Assembly: GCF_030272615.1 (NCBI RefSeq) | Contig: NC_081415.1 | Coordinates: 422,929,757-422,993,756 of the forward strand | Direction of reading: 5' to 3' | From: Cryptomeria japonica | Lineage: Eukaryota > Streptophyta > Pinopsida > Cupressales > Cupressaceae | DNA length: 64,000 nt | Shown: in pieces, positions 1 to 11,222 of the stretch | How the letters are laid out: every line of letters begins with the position of its first letter | Position numbering within the stretch: position 1 is the first letter of the stretch | The notes under the pieces: generated by a model | What the model was told of the DNA's origin: nothing | Seen by the model: only the letters and a program-made list of their open reading frames with translations | Database searches by the model: none | Program-made: the position numbers and the translations under genes

Positions 1-1180
1 CAGATGTAACCAATGCAGATACCGATGGCACTGCTTTTCCCTTTTTCTTCTTTGGTTCCTCAATCAGTGTGACCTTCTCCAAGTAGGTACCGGTTCTTTT
101 CTTCTTTGCATCCAATGGTGAGGCAAGTAAGGTAGAGGCATACCCGATCAATAAGTCATTCACCACTTCATACCCCACAGGGCCAACTACTTCCTTTCTT
201 GGTTCCACATCTTCCATTATGCAGTCATCTATCCTTATTGTAAAGCAGATGTCATCTTCACACTTCTTCACAATGTCACCAGATATCCTCATTCTCTGGC
301 TCATCTTTCATTTGAACTCATCAAAGTACTTACCTAGAACCTCAGGATATGTAGTTACCACTACTTGTAGACTCTCCTTAATCTGCCTGGAAGCCAGTAG
401 GTGAGTAAACCATTGAACATCACCTACTCCAGGGAAATAACCTTGAAAATAAAAGAATAAACCGACCAAAATTTGTCCAAACTTGAATCTCAGTGAATTG
501 TCCTATTTGATGGATTTTAGATTCGCCAACAATTGCTTCTATAAACAGGTACATAGGTCAAATTTAGTATCTTCCTTTATCATCCTATAAGCAGCATTTA
601 CCATAGCAGTAGGGACAAAATTCATTTTGCTGGCATAAAATATCCTGTAACCAATCACCATGCAAGCGTATTTTACCAGATCATGAAAAATGGTGTTGAC
701 GGTCATTGCCTGTTGGTCACTCATAGAACCGGTGAGCTCTGTCATTTTAGTTTTGGTGACCTTCCGTAGAGATGGTACTTCTCCAACATTGCATAATCCG
801 GTGACATCATGAATCGCTTCCAGTGTGATGTCATGTGTCCGCTCGAAATACATCTTTTCACCATGCACTCTGCTGAGGATAATGCAAATATGTTCTTCTG
901 TAAATTCTTCCAAAAAGTATACTGCATTGTGTAAGTTCATCTTCTCGAGCATGCTATACTCTGGTTTGATCTTCTTGTCATCTCCATAGAAAAAACTTAG
1001 CTGGGAGTGAATCACTAGGGATCCTAGGTCTTCCAACTTACAGTATATGTACCCTGAAATATCTTCCTCGATAATGACTCTGATAGGAATTTGAGATAGG
1101 GCATTGTATCTCATTTTCTTTTGAATAAAATCAGGTGTATCTCCAGGTGCACTAGAACTAGAATGTGATGTGGAAGCCAT
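1..1180 (-). pseudogene. Second gene of element A, unknown function, broken and cut by window edge
   Basis: The likely start is the MAS methionine at 1180; a relative in element B also begins MAS. The frame is open to 539 (about 213 residues). Similarity to element B then continues in another frame towards position 1, with a stop near 310, so there is at least one frameshift and one stop. Shared landmarks with B are LSRVH, an I-G-Y-x-F segment, F-D/I-D-L-C, K-F-G..L....FFYF..FFP.VG, and a D-D/E-I-C-F segment. Downstream it becomes lysine-rich. I do not recognise a characterised family; it is not a pol domain. A 398-bp spacer with no evident gene separates it from gag. Confidence 0.6.
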
Positions 1181-1578
1181 AATCAAATGATAAGAAAGAA
1201 TTTCGGAAAATACCCTCACAATCTAAAATTTAGGTTTTCCAATATCGTGCACAGTACACCACTTCAGTTGCTAGTTCACCGCTTAGTGTTCTTCACTGAT
1301 TGCTTGAAGATGATTGCAAGATTTCACACAAGATTTCTTCAAATTCTAAACAAATCACTCTGGTTGCTTTGCTCTTGAAAATTCTTCTTTCAAAAATAGA
1401 TAAGTGAAAATGATGATGAAAACCCTTTTAAATAAACTCCCACCTACCATAATAAATGCATCACCGCTAGGGCACAAACCCTAATTTTACCTTTTACCGC
1501 TTCAAATATTTTTCTGACTGGCAGGTAACATATACCAGTAAAGGTCTTTACTGATATAAACTGTGGGTTCAAAATATT

Positions 1579-2886
1579 TCACCGATATGTTCCTGCTAAG
1601 CTTTTTTGAAGCTTAGTTTGCCAGTTCAGAGACTTCCACACTAGGTGCAGAAGCAGGTTATCATGTGACTCTTCTTCTGATTTCTTTCTCCAAGTTTTAT
1701 TCCATTCCACCCAAACGGTTTCAACATCAATTTTCCCTTCTAGAGTGATCAGTATATCATCCGATAGGTTCTTTCTCAATCTGCAAGTTTTGGCAGTGTG
1801 TCCCAATTTGTTGCAATGATAGCATACCATTCCAGGTGTTCTCCATGGTCCGTTATTCATACTTCCATTCTTCCTTCTGCATGTTACAGAAGTGTGACCG
1901 CTACCATGACAGATCAAACAAGTTTCTCTCCAAGTAGTTGCCGCTTGATAACCAACTGACCAATGGTCATGGGTATTGTACCGGTTAGGATTCCGGTTCA
2001 TAGGAAGTTCTGAAATAACTCCTCGAGTCCTTGGAGGATATCTCCCAGTGTTGTGCAAAATTGACCTGCATTCAAATGCTCTATGCCCAAACTTGTTGCA
2101 TGCATAACAATTTCCATTGAATCTATTGGATCTAGGCATATTGTTTTGAAAATAAGGAAAATTGTTGTAGGCCTTGCTTCTACACACATTGACAGTATGT
2201 CCTTCTTTGAGACAATTAAAGCAAACAGGTTTAAATTTTTGCTTACCTTTATCCTTGGATGTCAGTTGCTTCTTTGATGCTTCACCTTTTGTTCCAGAGG
2301 TCTCACCTTCCTCATATGTAGAGAAACCAAGTCTAGTGGTATTCTTTACTAGCTTTGCCGATTCTAGCTTTTGCTCTAGCTTAGCAGTACTCTTATTGAA
2401 TTTGGCAAGTATTTCATTTGACTCAATAAGTTCGTTGGAAATAGCAGCATTGGTTTCCATCAAGGTTGCATTCTCAGAAATAGCCATGTTTAGTTCACCT
2501 TGCATTTCTTCTTTTTCCATTTTACTCTCCTGGAGATGAGTGGTAAGGGTATTGATTTCTTGCTTCAGCTTGGATATCTCATGATCTTTGTCTTTTACCA
2601 GATCTTCACCTTTCCTTATTTTCTCAAGCTCTTTACACATTCTGATAGTCAGTCCTTCCAACTCTTTTCTCATATTGGCTTTAGATTCATTCAGTTTTTC
2701 AACTTCTTCAACTAGGGCATCCATGTCAGCTTCATCAGAAGAGCTATTTTCATTGAGTTCCATCAGTTTCTTAGCATGCTCTCTTCTTTTGGCCAAAGAG
2801 GTTTTATACTTGACTTTGAGTTCATCATAGGCTCTCTTAGTCTGAGTGAGATGGTGAGTAAGTTCCCTCACACTGTATTCCCCCAT
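1579..2886 (-). CDS. Gag-like protein with coiled coil and four CCHC zinc knuckles (element A)
   Basis: The ATG at 2886 gives 435 residues. An open frame extends upstream, but it runs through the primer site into the LTR, so this ATG, 36 bases inside the primer site, is the likelier start. Residues about 55-180 are heptad-like and rich in Glu, Lys and Leu, consistent with a long coiled coil. Four complete C-x2-C-x4-H-x4-C knuckles lie at about 222-235, 260-273, 323-336 and 355-368. In Gag proteins such knuckles bind RNA during packaging. The C-terminal part ends with a W-R-K-K motif also seen in element B. No capsid domain is recognisable to me, and no protease follows. The frame is unbroken, unlike its neighbour. 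It could also be a general CCHC RNA-binding protein, but the adjacent primer site and LTR argue for Gag. Confidence 0.75.
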   Translation of the reverse strand: MGEYSVRELTHHLTQTKRAYDELKVKYKTSLAKRREHAKKLMELNENSSSDEADMDALVEEVEKLNESKANMRKELEGLTIRMCKELEKIRKGEDLVKDKDHEISKLKQEINTLTTHLQESKMEKEEMQGELNMAISENATLMETNAAISNELIESNEILAKFNKSTAKLEQKLESAKLVKNTTRLGFSTYEEGETSGTKGEASKKQLTSKDKGKQKFKPVCFNCLKEGHTVNVCRSKAYNNFPYFQNNMPRSNRFNGNCYACNKFGHRAFECRSILHNTGRYPPRTRGVISELPMNRNPNRYNTHDHWSVGYQAATTWRETCLICHGSGHTSVTCRRKNGSMNNGPWRTPGMVCYHCNKLGHTAKTCRLRKNLSDDILITLEGKIDVETVWVEWNKTWRKKSEEESHDNLLLHLVWKSLNWQTKLQKSLAGTYR

Positions 2887-2921
2887 ATCTCCTTCCAAGT
2901 AGTTAGACTTATAGAAAGTTG

Positions 2922-2933
2922 GATCTGATACCA
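2922..2933 (-). other. Primer-binding site of element A
   Basis: The minus strand reads TGGTATCAGATC, one base from the common plant primer-binding site TGGTATCAGAGC, complementary to the 3' end of initiator Met-tRNA. It lies two bases inside the LTR end, which fixes the element's orientation. Confidence 0.75.
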
Positions 2934-2935
2934 AT

Positions 2936-4086
2936 TGATGAATACTAAGAGGGGGGGGGGGGTGAATTAGTATACCAAAAAATACTGTAATCAATCTTTT
3001 AAACAGTTTAGTAGATAACCGGTGCAATAGATTCACTAATAAACCGGTTAAGATAAGTGCAAACCAAATAGAAAACAAAACATTCACCCACAAGAGCACA
3101 ATCACCATAACACAAGATATTTGACATGGAAACCCAAATGGGAAAAACCACGGTGAGCAGAAATTCACAAGTAACTATCTGCAGAATAGTAACCAGACCG
3201 GTTAAGGTCATACAATGTTCTTCACCAGAACAAATCCTGTTAGGAATCTAGATCTCTGTTAGGAGATAAGTCCTGTTAAAGACTACCTTGTTAAAGGATT
3301 TCAGATCCATAGTTGTGAACCACCTTGTTAGAGGATTTACAAAGGCTTTGCTGGGCCTACCCGGTTAAGGATTTCAGACTTGTCGAAGATATTAGTAATC
3401 AACAAGTGAATGATCTAGATAATAGCACAATATGCTTAGTTAGATCCTTGACAACTCATTGTTAATGCATTTCAACATAACTTCAGTCTTCAATATCTCC
3501 ACACTCTATCTCTTCACACAAACCTAATCTTCTCTTCGATGATCGCACATAACCTTTTCTATTCTATATCTCATACATGCAAACCCTAGACATGATGTCC
3601 TTATAAAGGAATTTGATTTCATGTCAGTCCAATAGATTTAGACTACAAGTTCCTAGGTACAGTGCATCTAGACACATTTGGTAACGCGACACAAACACAC
3701 TGCCAAAGTGTTAGTGGATGATAACTCATCACACATTACAGTAATACCGGTTGGTAACTCATCATATATATACCGGTTAATACAATATACTGATTACCGG
3801 TTGTCAAAAATGAAGACTGGAATATCGTAGTGTTCCGATCAAAAGTTTACCGCTTGGGTCCTTCGTACCGCTTGAGATCCTCGAACTGCTTGGGGTCTTC
3901 ATACCACTTGGGATCTTCGGTCAATCTGTGACCAGTAAACCATCTTCTACAAAATACCGAGTCTAAAGACTATACATTCAATAATACACAAAACCAGTTG
4001 GAACAATTACCGGTTGAGCATAAATCATACATCAAGAAAGTGTGTGTCCATTAATGACAATCAAAACATCATCAAAATGCCAACAT
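2936..4086 (-). repeat. LTR of element A (1151 bp)
   Basis: On the minus strand it starts TGTTGGCA at 4086 and ends in CA at 2936, two bases before the primer-binding site. The length is close to the 1177-bp LTR of element B. Within it, 3122-3160 carries a TGGAAACCC...GGGAAAAACCACGG block that recurs in the LTR at 42529. A run of 12 G (2951-2962, plus strand) lies near its end. The upper end is placed by the TG start and by the abrupt change from the reading frame at 4087; the partner LTR is not in view. Confidence 0.65.
2942..2973 (-). other. Stem-loop around the C-tract at the LTR end, element A
   Basis: ATACTAA (2942-2948) and TTAGTAT (2967-2973) are perfect 7-bp inverted repeats around an 18-base loop with 12 consecutive G (C in the minus-strand RNA). 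The equivalent stems in the LTRs at 5761 and 42529 have different bases but still pair. Confidence 0.6.
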
Positions 4087-4624
4087 CATCTTCCTCCTTA
4101 CCCTTCTTATTATCATTTTTTTCAACATCAGTATCCTCATCAGAAGAAATAATAATCTTCCTTTTCACCTTGTTTATCCCCTTACAGGTCTTTTTGGTCC
4201 TTTGGGTTTGCTTACCCATACCCTTTCTCTTCTTGCTTTTTATGAATTTATCATCAAAAGACTCATCCTCAGAGTCTAAAAGGTCAAAATCCACATCAGT
4301 CCCCTTTCTCTTTCCCTTGGTCTTCCCCTTGTTGCTGAAATCCTCAGACTCACCTTCAGTTTCAGAGTAGAGATTGAACCCACTATTCTCACTTTCAGTA
4401 TCGTCATCCCTAATTTTTTTGCCTTTACTAATGGGTTTCTCAATAGTTTTCCCCTTCAACAACTTATAAACTAAAACCATTAAACCTTGGTGGAGGGCAT
4501 GGTCTCTTTGAGAGTCTTTCTGCACTTCTCTAATAATATGATCCATAGAGCAAACAAGATAGTAAGACAGACTGACCTTGTCACCATGGCGAAAGTAATT
4601 AAGCAATATTGAATTTGTTGGCAC
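4061..4624 (-). CDS. Acidic/lysine-rich reading frame of unknown nature, interrupted by element A
   Basis: 187 codons are open. The first about 60 residues are mixed and could fold (Y-Y-L-V-C and H-Q-G-L segments). The rest is low complexity, with alternating Asp/Glu-Ser and Lys-rich blocks. The last codons lie inside the LTR of element A (boundary at 4086), so the natural C-terminus is missing and the visible stop is supplied by the LTR. The general style resembles the downstream half of the second gene of element B, so it may be the tail of an older element of that type into which A inserted. No function can be assigned. Confidence 0.3.
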   Translation of the reverse strand: MPTNSILLNYFRHGDKVSLSYYLVCSMDHIIREVQKDSQRDHALHQGLMVLVYKLLKGKTIEKPISKGKKIRDDDTESENSGFNLYSETEGESEDFSNKGKTKGKRKGTDVDFDLLDSEDESFDDKFIKSKKRKGMGKQTQRTKKTCKGINKVKRKIIISSDEDTDVEKNDNKKGKEEDDVGILMMF

Positions 4625-5755
4625 CTACAAATTTTTGAAGAAAATTTGAGGTTGACATGTTAAAATTTGCTAGGGCATAAAAAGAGCACCATTGAAACCT
4701 ATTTGAGAAGGTCTTTTTGAGAGCTAATAAGTTGGGATCCAGTAAGTTTCATGAGCAATCACTTTGGGAATATGTTGGATGCATTTCATTAAGTCTATAT
4801 GTCTGTTTGCAAGACCCTATGGTCAGTTTTAACATGTTTTTGATGCACCTACTTTTAGGGGTTTGCACAAATCTACATGTTGCACATTTCTAGAAAAGCC
4901 TGAGTAGCCTACTTTGGAGGCTTATATCTTGCACCATGTTGACCTTAATGAGGAAATTATTGTTCCCCTATGTTCCTTGCAAAATTGTGTACTACCCTAC
5001 CCATTTTCATGTTCCCATGATTTCATTTGACCTATTTTCTAAAGCCAAATCTTTTGTAAATTGTGCCTGGATGATCTATTCATCAAACCAATTGATTCTT
5101 GAGATTCATTGTAGTGAGATGAGCGTGTATACCAAGTTTCATCTCTTCATGATTTAATCTGATATGTTTTTAAAATTATTTTGAAATGGGGTTTGAGAAG
5201 GCTTTAACAGGTTTTAGTGTAGAAACAATTAAGTTACCAACTTTAGAAATTAAAATCTCTCAAATCAGTAAGCGTCAAGCTAATCTATCTTGCAGGGTGA
5301 TTAACAGTATATTAGACTATTTATCTGTCAGGTGACGTGGTCTCAAGTGGCCATTTGAGCAGTTTTTGAAGGCGTTTTTCGGGGGTCAAGAGGTGGTTTT
5401 GGTCATTTTTGCAAAATGGTTGATCCAGATGGATGTTCTAGTGGTTCTAGATCAGTTTTAGGGCCCAGTTGTTTGAGAACGATTTTTTTTTAGCTGGGCT
5501 TGCCAAGGACCCAACTTGCCTTACCAAACATCGAAGTTATGCTTGCAAGGTCAATTTTAATTTTTAATATTTAAATCATTGTTATGGTTTAAATAATAAT
5601 TCATAAGAGAAAGTGTCTTGTCTCAAAGAATTTATTTAATAATGTTTTTTAAAATAGCATTATTAAGTATATTGTTTTGGAAGCTAAAAATGATTTAAAT
5701 CATTTTATAATGATTTAAAGTGAAAGGAAGATGTAATACTCAAGGTGGGCCCCAA
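4625..5755. other. Spacer without recognised gene
   Basis: About 1.1 kb, AT-rich, with only short chance reading frames. It ends at the left copy of the target-site duplication of element B (GATGA, 5756-5760). I see no repeat, RNA gene or promoter that I can support. Confidence 0.5.
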
Positions 5756-5760
5756 GATGA

Positions 5761-6937
5761 TGTTAGGCCCAATATGGAAAGCTAATGTACTGAGAGGGGA
5801 GGGGTGAATCAGTACTTCAAATCCTTTTCTCAACAATATCTTTACTGTTATGCATAAACCAAAAACTACTGTAATATAATATAAAGCTAAAACAAATGAG
5901 TAACAATCATACATGATTCACTCCATAACACATATATTTTGGTTACGCATAAACTCTTGGTTAGAGAGAAAAACTGGGGTAGGGATGGCACCCACAACTT
6001 CACTACTGCAATAATAAAGAGTGCTCAGTTAGAGCTACATTTAGCTATTTCTGATAGCTTACCCTATTAGGAGTATTAAGATCAGTTAGATCTACCTTAC
6101 TAAAGGATTTATACAACACTATATAAGTGTAGCACCTGGTTAAAGGATTTACAATTTATAGACTTGGTTAGAGTCTTTTACCCTGTTAAAGGTTTCTCTT
6201 ACAACTTCAAAATATTACAATAAGACTTTACAAATATTTGCAACTTTACATCTGAAATGCTGTAGCAGATTCTATGTGCTCAAATTAAGATTACCTTGCT
6301 TATAGCATACCTCGGTAACTCATAAAATAACTCGGTAAACCCTTCTGTTTACTCTGTTCCTCGACTGTTCTCTAATAACCTTCTCGGTGACCTCTGTGTC
6401 TTTGTAACAGTCATAATACTCTGTGATTTCTCATGTATCACATAAGTCTTGCTTCATACAGATATGCACACACATTTCTCATATTCACATCTCTTTCTAA
6501 CCCTAAATTCGTGCTGTATAAATAGACTTCTTATGTCGGTGATCTGATTCATTGCTTCGATCTTACAAACATGATTTCTCGAATAAATAACCATGCAAAA
6601 TATTTCATTGGTTAGATGACCTCAAAATTATACAAAATTTGTATGTGCAATTTCCAATGTGATAACGGTTCTGTGTGCCTCGATCTTGTAACACGTTTTC
6701 ATATGTGTGTCCAGGTTCAATGAATCTGGTAACACATTTCACTTAGTGTATATCAACTCGATGTATTATCTTTACTGCTTGGTAGACAGCTCGGTGTATA
6801 CAGGGCTTTGTGACTGTTTTCCTTCTGTAACCGACTAGGCTGTTCATACCGACTAAATATTTCGGTAGGGGTAACTGACTAGAGTATATAGAATGACTTT
6901 GTATATAAAACTAATGGCAATTTGATAAGTAGTAAGA
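5761..6937 (-). repeat. 3' LTR of element B (1177 bp)
   Basis: The lower end is set by TGTTAGGC next to the GATGA duplication and the upper end by the polypurine tract. Bases 6699-6937 match 12181-12404 at the other end, with a 14-15-base difference and scattered substitutions; this is the terminal repeat. The final CA of the plus-strand reading is mutated to GA at the inner copy but intact at 12404. Confidence 0.75.
5787..5815 (-). other. Stem-loop around the C-tract at the LTR end, element B
   Basis: GTACTGA (5787-5793) and TCAGTAC (5809-5815) pair perfectly around a 15-base loop of mostly G (C in the element's RNA). This is the same position in the LTR as the stem in element A, with two base pairs changed on both sides. 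Confidence 0.6.
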
Positions 6938-6952
6938 ATCTCCCCTTTTGAC
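6938..6952 (-). other. Polypurine tract of element B
   Basis: The minus strand reads GTCAAAAGGGGAGAT directly before the 3' LTR, the usual form and position of the primer for plus-strand DNA synthesis in plant LTR elements. Confidence 0.65.
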
Positions 6953-7308
6953 ATTAGTTGAGATGTTTGACAAAACTACTTTCAAAGTCATTACTCAAAA
7001 ATCTGTATACTTTACAAAATTTGACTAAACATGCAGTATATACATTAGTCATTGAAATAGGTTAATCAAATATACTCCCCTTATCAATATGCTATACAAA
7101 ACTCTGTAATGTGTGCTCGGTGAAACAATACTCTGTAATCACTATTCTTTCCTCTGTTCACTGCTCTTGGATACTCTGCTTATTCTGCTCATTCTCTGCT
7201 CGGTATACTCCCCCTATATACTACACTCCAGTTGTTTGATACTTTGAATACTATACACTCTTGATGATATACTCTGATATACTCTCCCTTTTTGACAAAC
7301 ATCAAAAT

Positions 7309-10300
7309 TTAGTTACCATTGGGAGGTGGCAACTTATCAAAAATGGATTTGTACTTTGTCTTGGCTTTGGTGAGAGCGATAGAGAGTGCATCCTTTACAC
7401 TATCCATTAAAGAATTATGTGCATTAATATCAGCCAATAATGAAATTAAGCCATCTAAAGTGCTTCCCTCTTGTGTAGTAGAGAGATAAGTGGCTCGGTT
7501 TAGCTGTTCTTGAATGGATGAAAGATGAGGAAGGAATAATGTTTGAAGTGTCATTATGTCCATCCTGATCTTGTGTTCTTCATTCCTCAATTCCAATTGT
7601 TGAGCCACGAGCTATTGTAGCTTAGTATAAAAATTATGAACTGAATTGGGCTTGGGGGTCAACTTATTTGAGAGATCAGTGATCTCTTTCTCAATTGCTT
7701 CTGTTTTATTCTTAATGTCTTTAAGAAATAAAGAAAATGTGCAGAGTTTTTGAAATAATGAAAGAATGTGCTTGAGTTGAGGGGACAACTCAGCAATAAA
7801 TTTGACAAGTTTTACCTTGCCAAAAGCAATGGATCTCTGTACTTCCTCTATCATTTTAGTAGTTAGCTCCTTGTCTTTTAGTTTGCTCAAGTATTCGGAT
7901 GCATCTACTCCAAATGTCTCAATCTGATTTAGGAGTTCATCCAATTGAATATGGATGGCTGCATCGGTTGATACTGTAGCTGAAGGTAGCATATCTGATA
8001 GTAAGGTCTTGACCTTCTGAAGTACTTTATTCTTCTTTTGTATGGCCAGTTGCTTCTCCTGTTCAGCCTTTGCTTTGCACAATTCACAGAATTCATTGAG
8101 TGATTTCCCTTTCAATGTGGAGATGTCTACATTGGGCAACACTATTGGTTTTGATAAATCAATTTTGAAACTATGCCTTTTCAACTTCTTTTCTTTACCT
8201 TTCACTAGGTGAACCGCTACAATAGCTTGAGAGGCTTGAAAACCCTCGGTAGGTTGCTTGGTAGAGACAACACTTTTGTTGGTTTCTTTAGCCTTGGTAG
8301 TGTCCTTCGGTGTCTCGGTGCTTGGTGTCTCAGCTGTAACATTTTTTGTGCTAGAAGGTGCTTAAGAGGTTTGTTCTTGTGAAGTACCTTCTGCTGTAGA
8401 CTTTTGACCTTCGGTGCCTTCACCTATAGCCTAAGGAGCATCGGTTTTAGCAGGTTGATTGATCGGTGGGTAAGGCTGAACTTGTTCCAAAACAGATTCA
8501 CTAGAGACAAGTTTTGCATAAACATTGCCTTCTATCATTTCTTGTTCAGGTGCCTCTGCATCCATGATATCTTCATCTATTTGAATGGTGATAGCAGGGT
8601 CTTGCTCGGTGACATCAGGCTCTTGGTCGGTGACATCGACTATTTCCACTGTCGATTGTTCACCAGCATTCTTTCTTCGAAAGATGGTCTTCCATTGCTC
8701 TTTTGTTTCCTTTTCCACTTCTATATACAGGCCATTCATCAATTTCAAGGCCTTTTGTTTTACTGTAAATTGATTTTGGTTGTTTGTCAGATGTTCTTTT
8801 ATTTCATCAACCGACATATCAGGAAAGAGATGCACCAAACTTCTTTCTCTGATTTGTTTCTCCGAGTCTAGGGCATATTGCCATCTGGTTTCAATATGTG
8901 CATATAATTCCGTAGGAATAAAATTACATACTTCTAATGGGACAACTCAGAATTTGAGAAGTGTGCAAATGACAGCTTCTTCAATTTGCTTCTTTTCATC
9001 AGTAGATCTGGATCATATTTGACAAATCTGAATCCACCAAATCCACCATATTCCTTTAGATTATTACAAAAATTTTCTACACTATGTACATCTACCTTCT
9101 TGATTTTCACAATCTGAAATTTATTTGCATCTTCAGATTCGGTATCACTCGACTCTTTTGGCAAAATGAGTCTCCGAGTAGATTTCTTGTAAGTTCTAGT
9201 TACCTTAGGAACGACAACAGTCTTTTGTTTCTTACTCGGTAATGCAGTAGATGCCCTTGTGTTAGGTCTCTTTGTTGGAGGGGTCGATAGGGCCATTGAA
9301 GTGTCCTTGTTCTTTCTCTTTAACACTTTTCCCTTTGGCAATTCGGTGCTAAGTGTTATGGCTGCTTCTTGGGCTTCTGTCTCCTCTTCGGTGATGGCTA
9401 TAACTCCTTTGACAGGTGTGGAGGAAGACTCTTCTCCAAATTTCTTAGTTAATGCCTTAATCATCTTTGTAGCTTTTCTTGTAGCCTTAGGTACTACAAT
9501 GCTCATTTTTACTTTTTCCTTCATCTCTTCATAGGTTCCATACCTCAGCTCGGCAGTATGTCTTGGCAATGATAGATAGGCATCAATTTGCTATTGTGTG
9601 ATATCAAAATCAATCTCGTAACCCATAGGTGACAAAAATTGAGTCCTCAGTTCCACAACATTCACATAACAGTAATTGGTGTTGACCTCAAAACATATTT
9701 CATCTTTGTATTTTTCTACCAGCTGTGGTGGAATCCGGTACCTGTTATGCATTTTCTCTTGGAACTTGCTGAAGTAATCATCCATTATATCATTAAAGTT
9801 ATCACCTAACTTCTTGATGAAGTCATTGATCTGATGGGTGATTGGTCGGTGTAGTTCCCAAACAACTTTACCGACTGTTGGAAAAAACTTCTCAAAGTAG
9901 AAAAACATACATACAAGTAATGATCCAAATTTTAGAGTATTTGTCAAGTTGTTCTTCTTCGGCTTCCTGATTGTGTTCAGATTTTTAAACAAGTTCTTCA
10001 GCAATACTTCACACAAGTCAATTTTCATGCCTTTCTTAACAATTTTGTATGCTAAGTCCACTGCTGCACAGGGTACACTGTTTTCCCTTGCCGATTGGAA
10101 GAAACAGTAACCAATTACTCTAATGGAAAATTTGAGTTCAAGATCAGTGACATTGTTCAACTTCAGACCTTTGTAATCTGATTCAACTCCAGTCAAACTG
10201 ATCAATTCCTTCTGTGATATCATTTTCTGTGCTCGAGCATGATCATAGATAGGATATCCGGTGATCAGATGAATGATTTCTTTAGTGATCTTAAATGGTT

Positions 10301-10667
10301 TCTCTTGTAGCCACATGAAATCATCATGCACTCGGCTTAGTACAAACTTGACCCACTGGGGTTTGAACACATGGGGATAGGTTAGGGATTTAGTCAATCC
10401 CTTGATTTTGATATGCTCATACTTGCTATCCATTTTACCATCTGTGCACAATTCATCATATGCATCTTTGATCTCAACATGACCGAGTTCTTCAACATGA
10501 CATTTTGTGAAGAATCTCACATCCTCGACTAACAAGACTCGATCCGGGATGAATGAAAAAGTAGTTTTGTCATTCGGTGCAGATGCAATTTTGGGAGTCA
10601 AAGAGTATTTTAGTGAGGGCTTTTCTACATTTGTGACAACAATGGGGTCTTGGATATTAGATGCCAT
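7309..10667 (-). pseudogene. Second gene of element B: about 1,100-codon unknown protein, broken
   Basis: The start is taken as the MAS methionine at 10667, matching element A. The first 359 codons are open to a TAG at 9591-9593. The same frame continues to 8934; a frameshift follows, and the second frame runs from about 8930 to 7309 with three further stops (near 8428, 8361 and 7609). Residues 1-360 form a globular-looking region shared with element A (LSRVH, ITGYPIYD, I-G-Y-x-F-F, FFYF-x2-FFP). The rest is hydrophilic: Lys/Ser/Thr-rich to about 8934, then Glu/Lys/Gln-rich and coiled-coil-like to the end. No pol motifs, zinc knuckles or membrane segments are visible. I do not recognise the family. 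Its place after gag, and its presence in two separate elements, mean it belongs to the element. Confidence 0.65.
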
Positions 10668-11222
10668 TTTGATTTCAGATAAAATTTGACACGGGAACCT
10701 TAGGGTTTGAGAACTAAACAAATGACAAACGCTTCACACTCAGCATATAATAACAACTTAATGAGTTCGGTAAACCAGCTTAGCAATGCGATGAGATTCG
10801 ATGTAAATACCTTAGATTTTGCTTTGAAGATGGTTTGATCACCTTGATTCGCTCTGCTCTGCTTCTCAAAAACTTAGTGAATGAAAATGACTACAAAAAA
10901 CCTTTTAAGTACTCAAAAATACCTTATTTGGCTCTGTGCAAGTTAGGTCGAAGACATTAAATGCACTCGGTTCACTTAACTTTCTTTCCCTTTTTTTGTG
11001 CACTTTAACTGAGTAACCAAACTTCTTTCATATACCAACTTGACAGGCTTCCTGAATTCACCAACTTAATAGTTTTCCTGTAAAGTGCTCCAAAAGACTT
11101 TGATACAATTTCAAACTTACTACTACATCTTACTATGCAGATTTTGAATTCAGTACATACTAAAATAGGAACTGTTTAAGATTTAACCTTGTGAGAATGC
11201 AATCCCTTCATACCTTTACCGA

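Larger units (their letters stand above)
1..4086 (-). mobile_element. LTR element A (Gag plus second gene, no pol seen), left-truncated by window
   Basis: Read on the minus strand, the order is LTR (4086-2936), a primer-binding site next to it, a Gag-like gene (2886-1579) and a second gene running off the left edge (1180-1). The primer site matches 11 of 12 bases of the usual plant initiator-Met-tRNA site. No protease, reverse transcriptase, RNase H or integrase is visible in the 2.9 kb of internal sequence. Element B repeats the same gene order, so the layout is a family trait and not a local accident. The rest of A and its other LTR lie outside the window. I infer a non-autonomous LTR retrotransposon. 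Confidence 0.75.

Noticed and set aside
8404-8871. 155-codon plus-strand frame
   Set aside because: It is the antisense shadow of the second gene of element B; composition and stops favour the minus strand.
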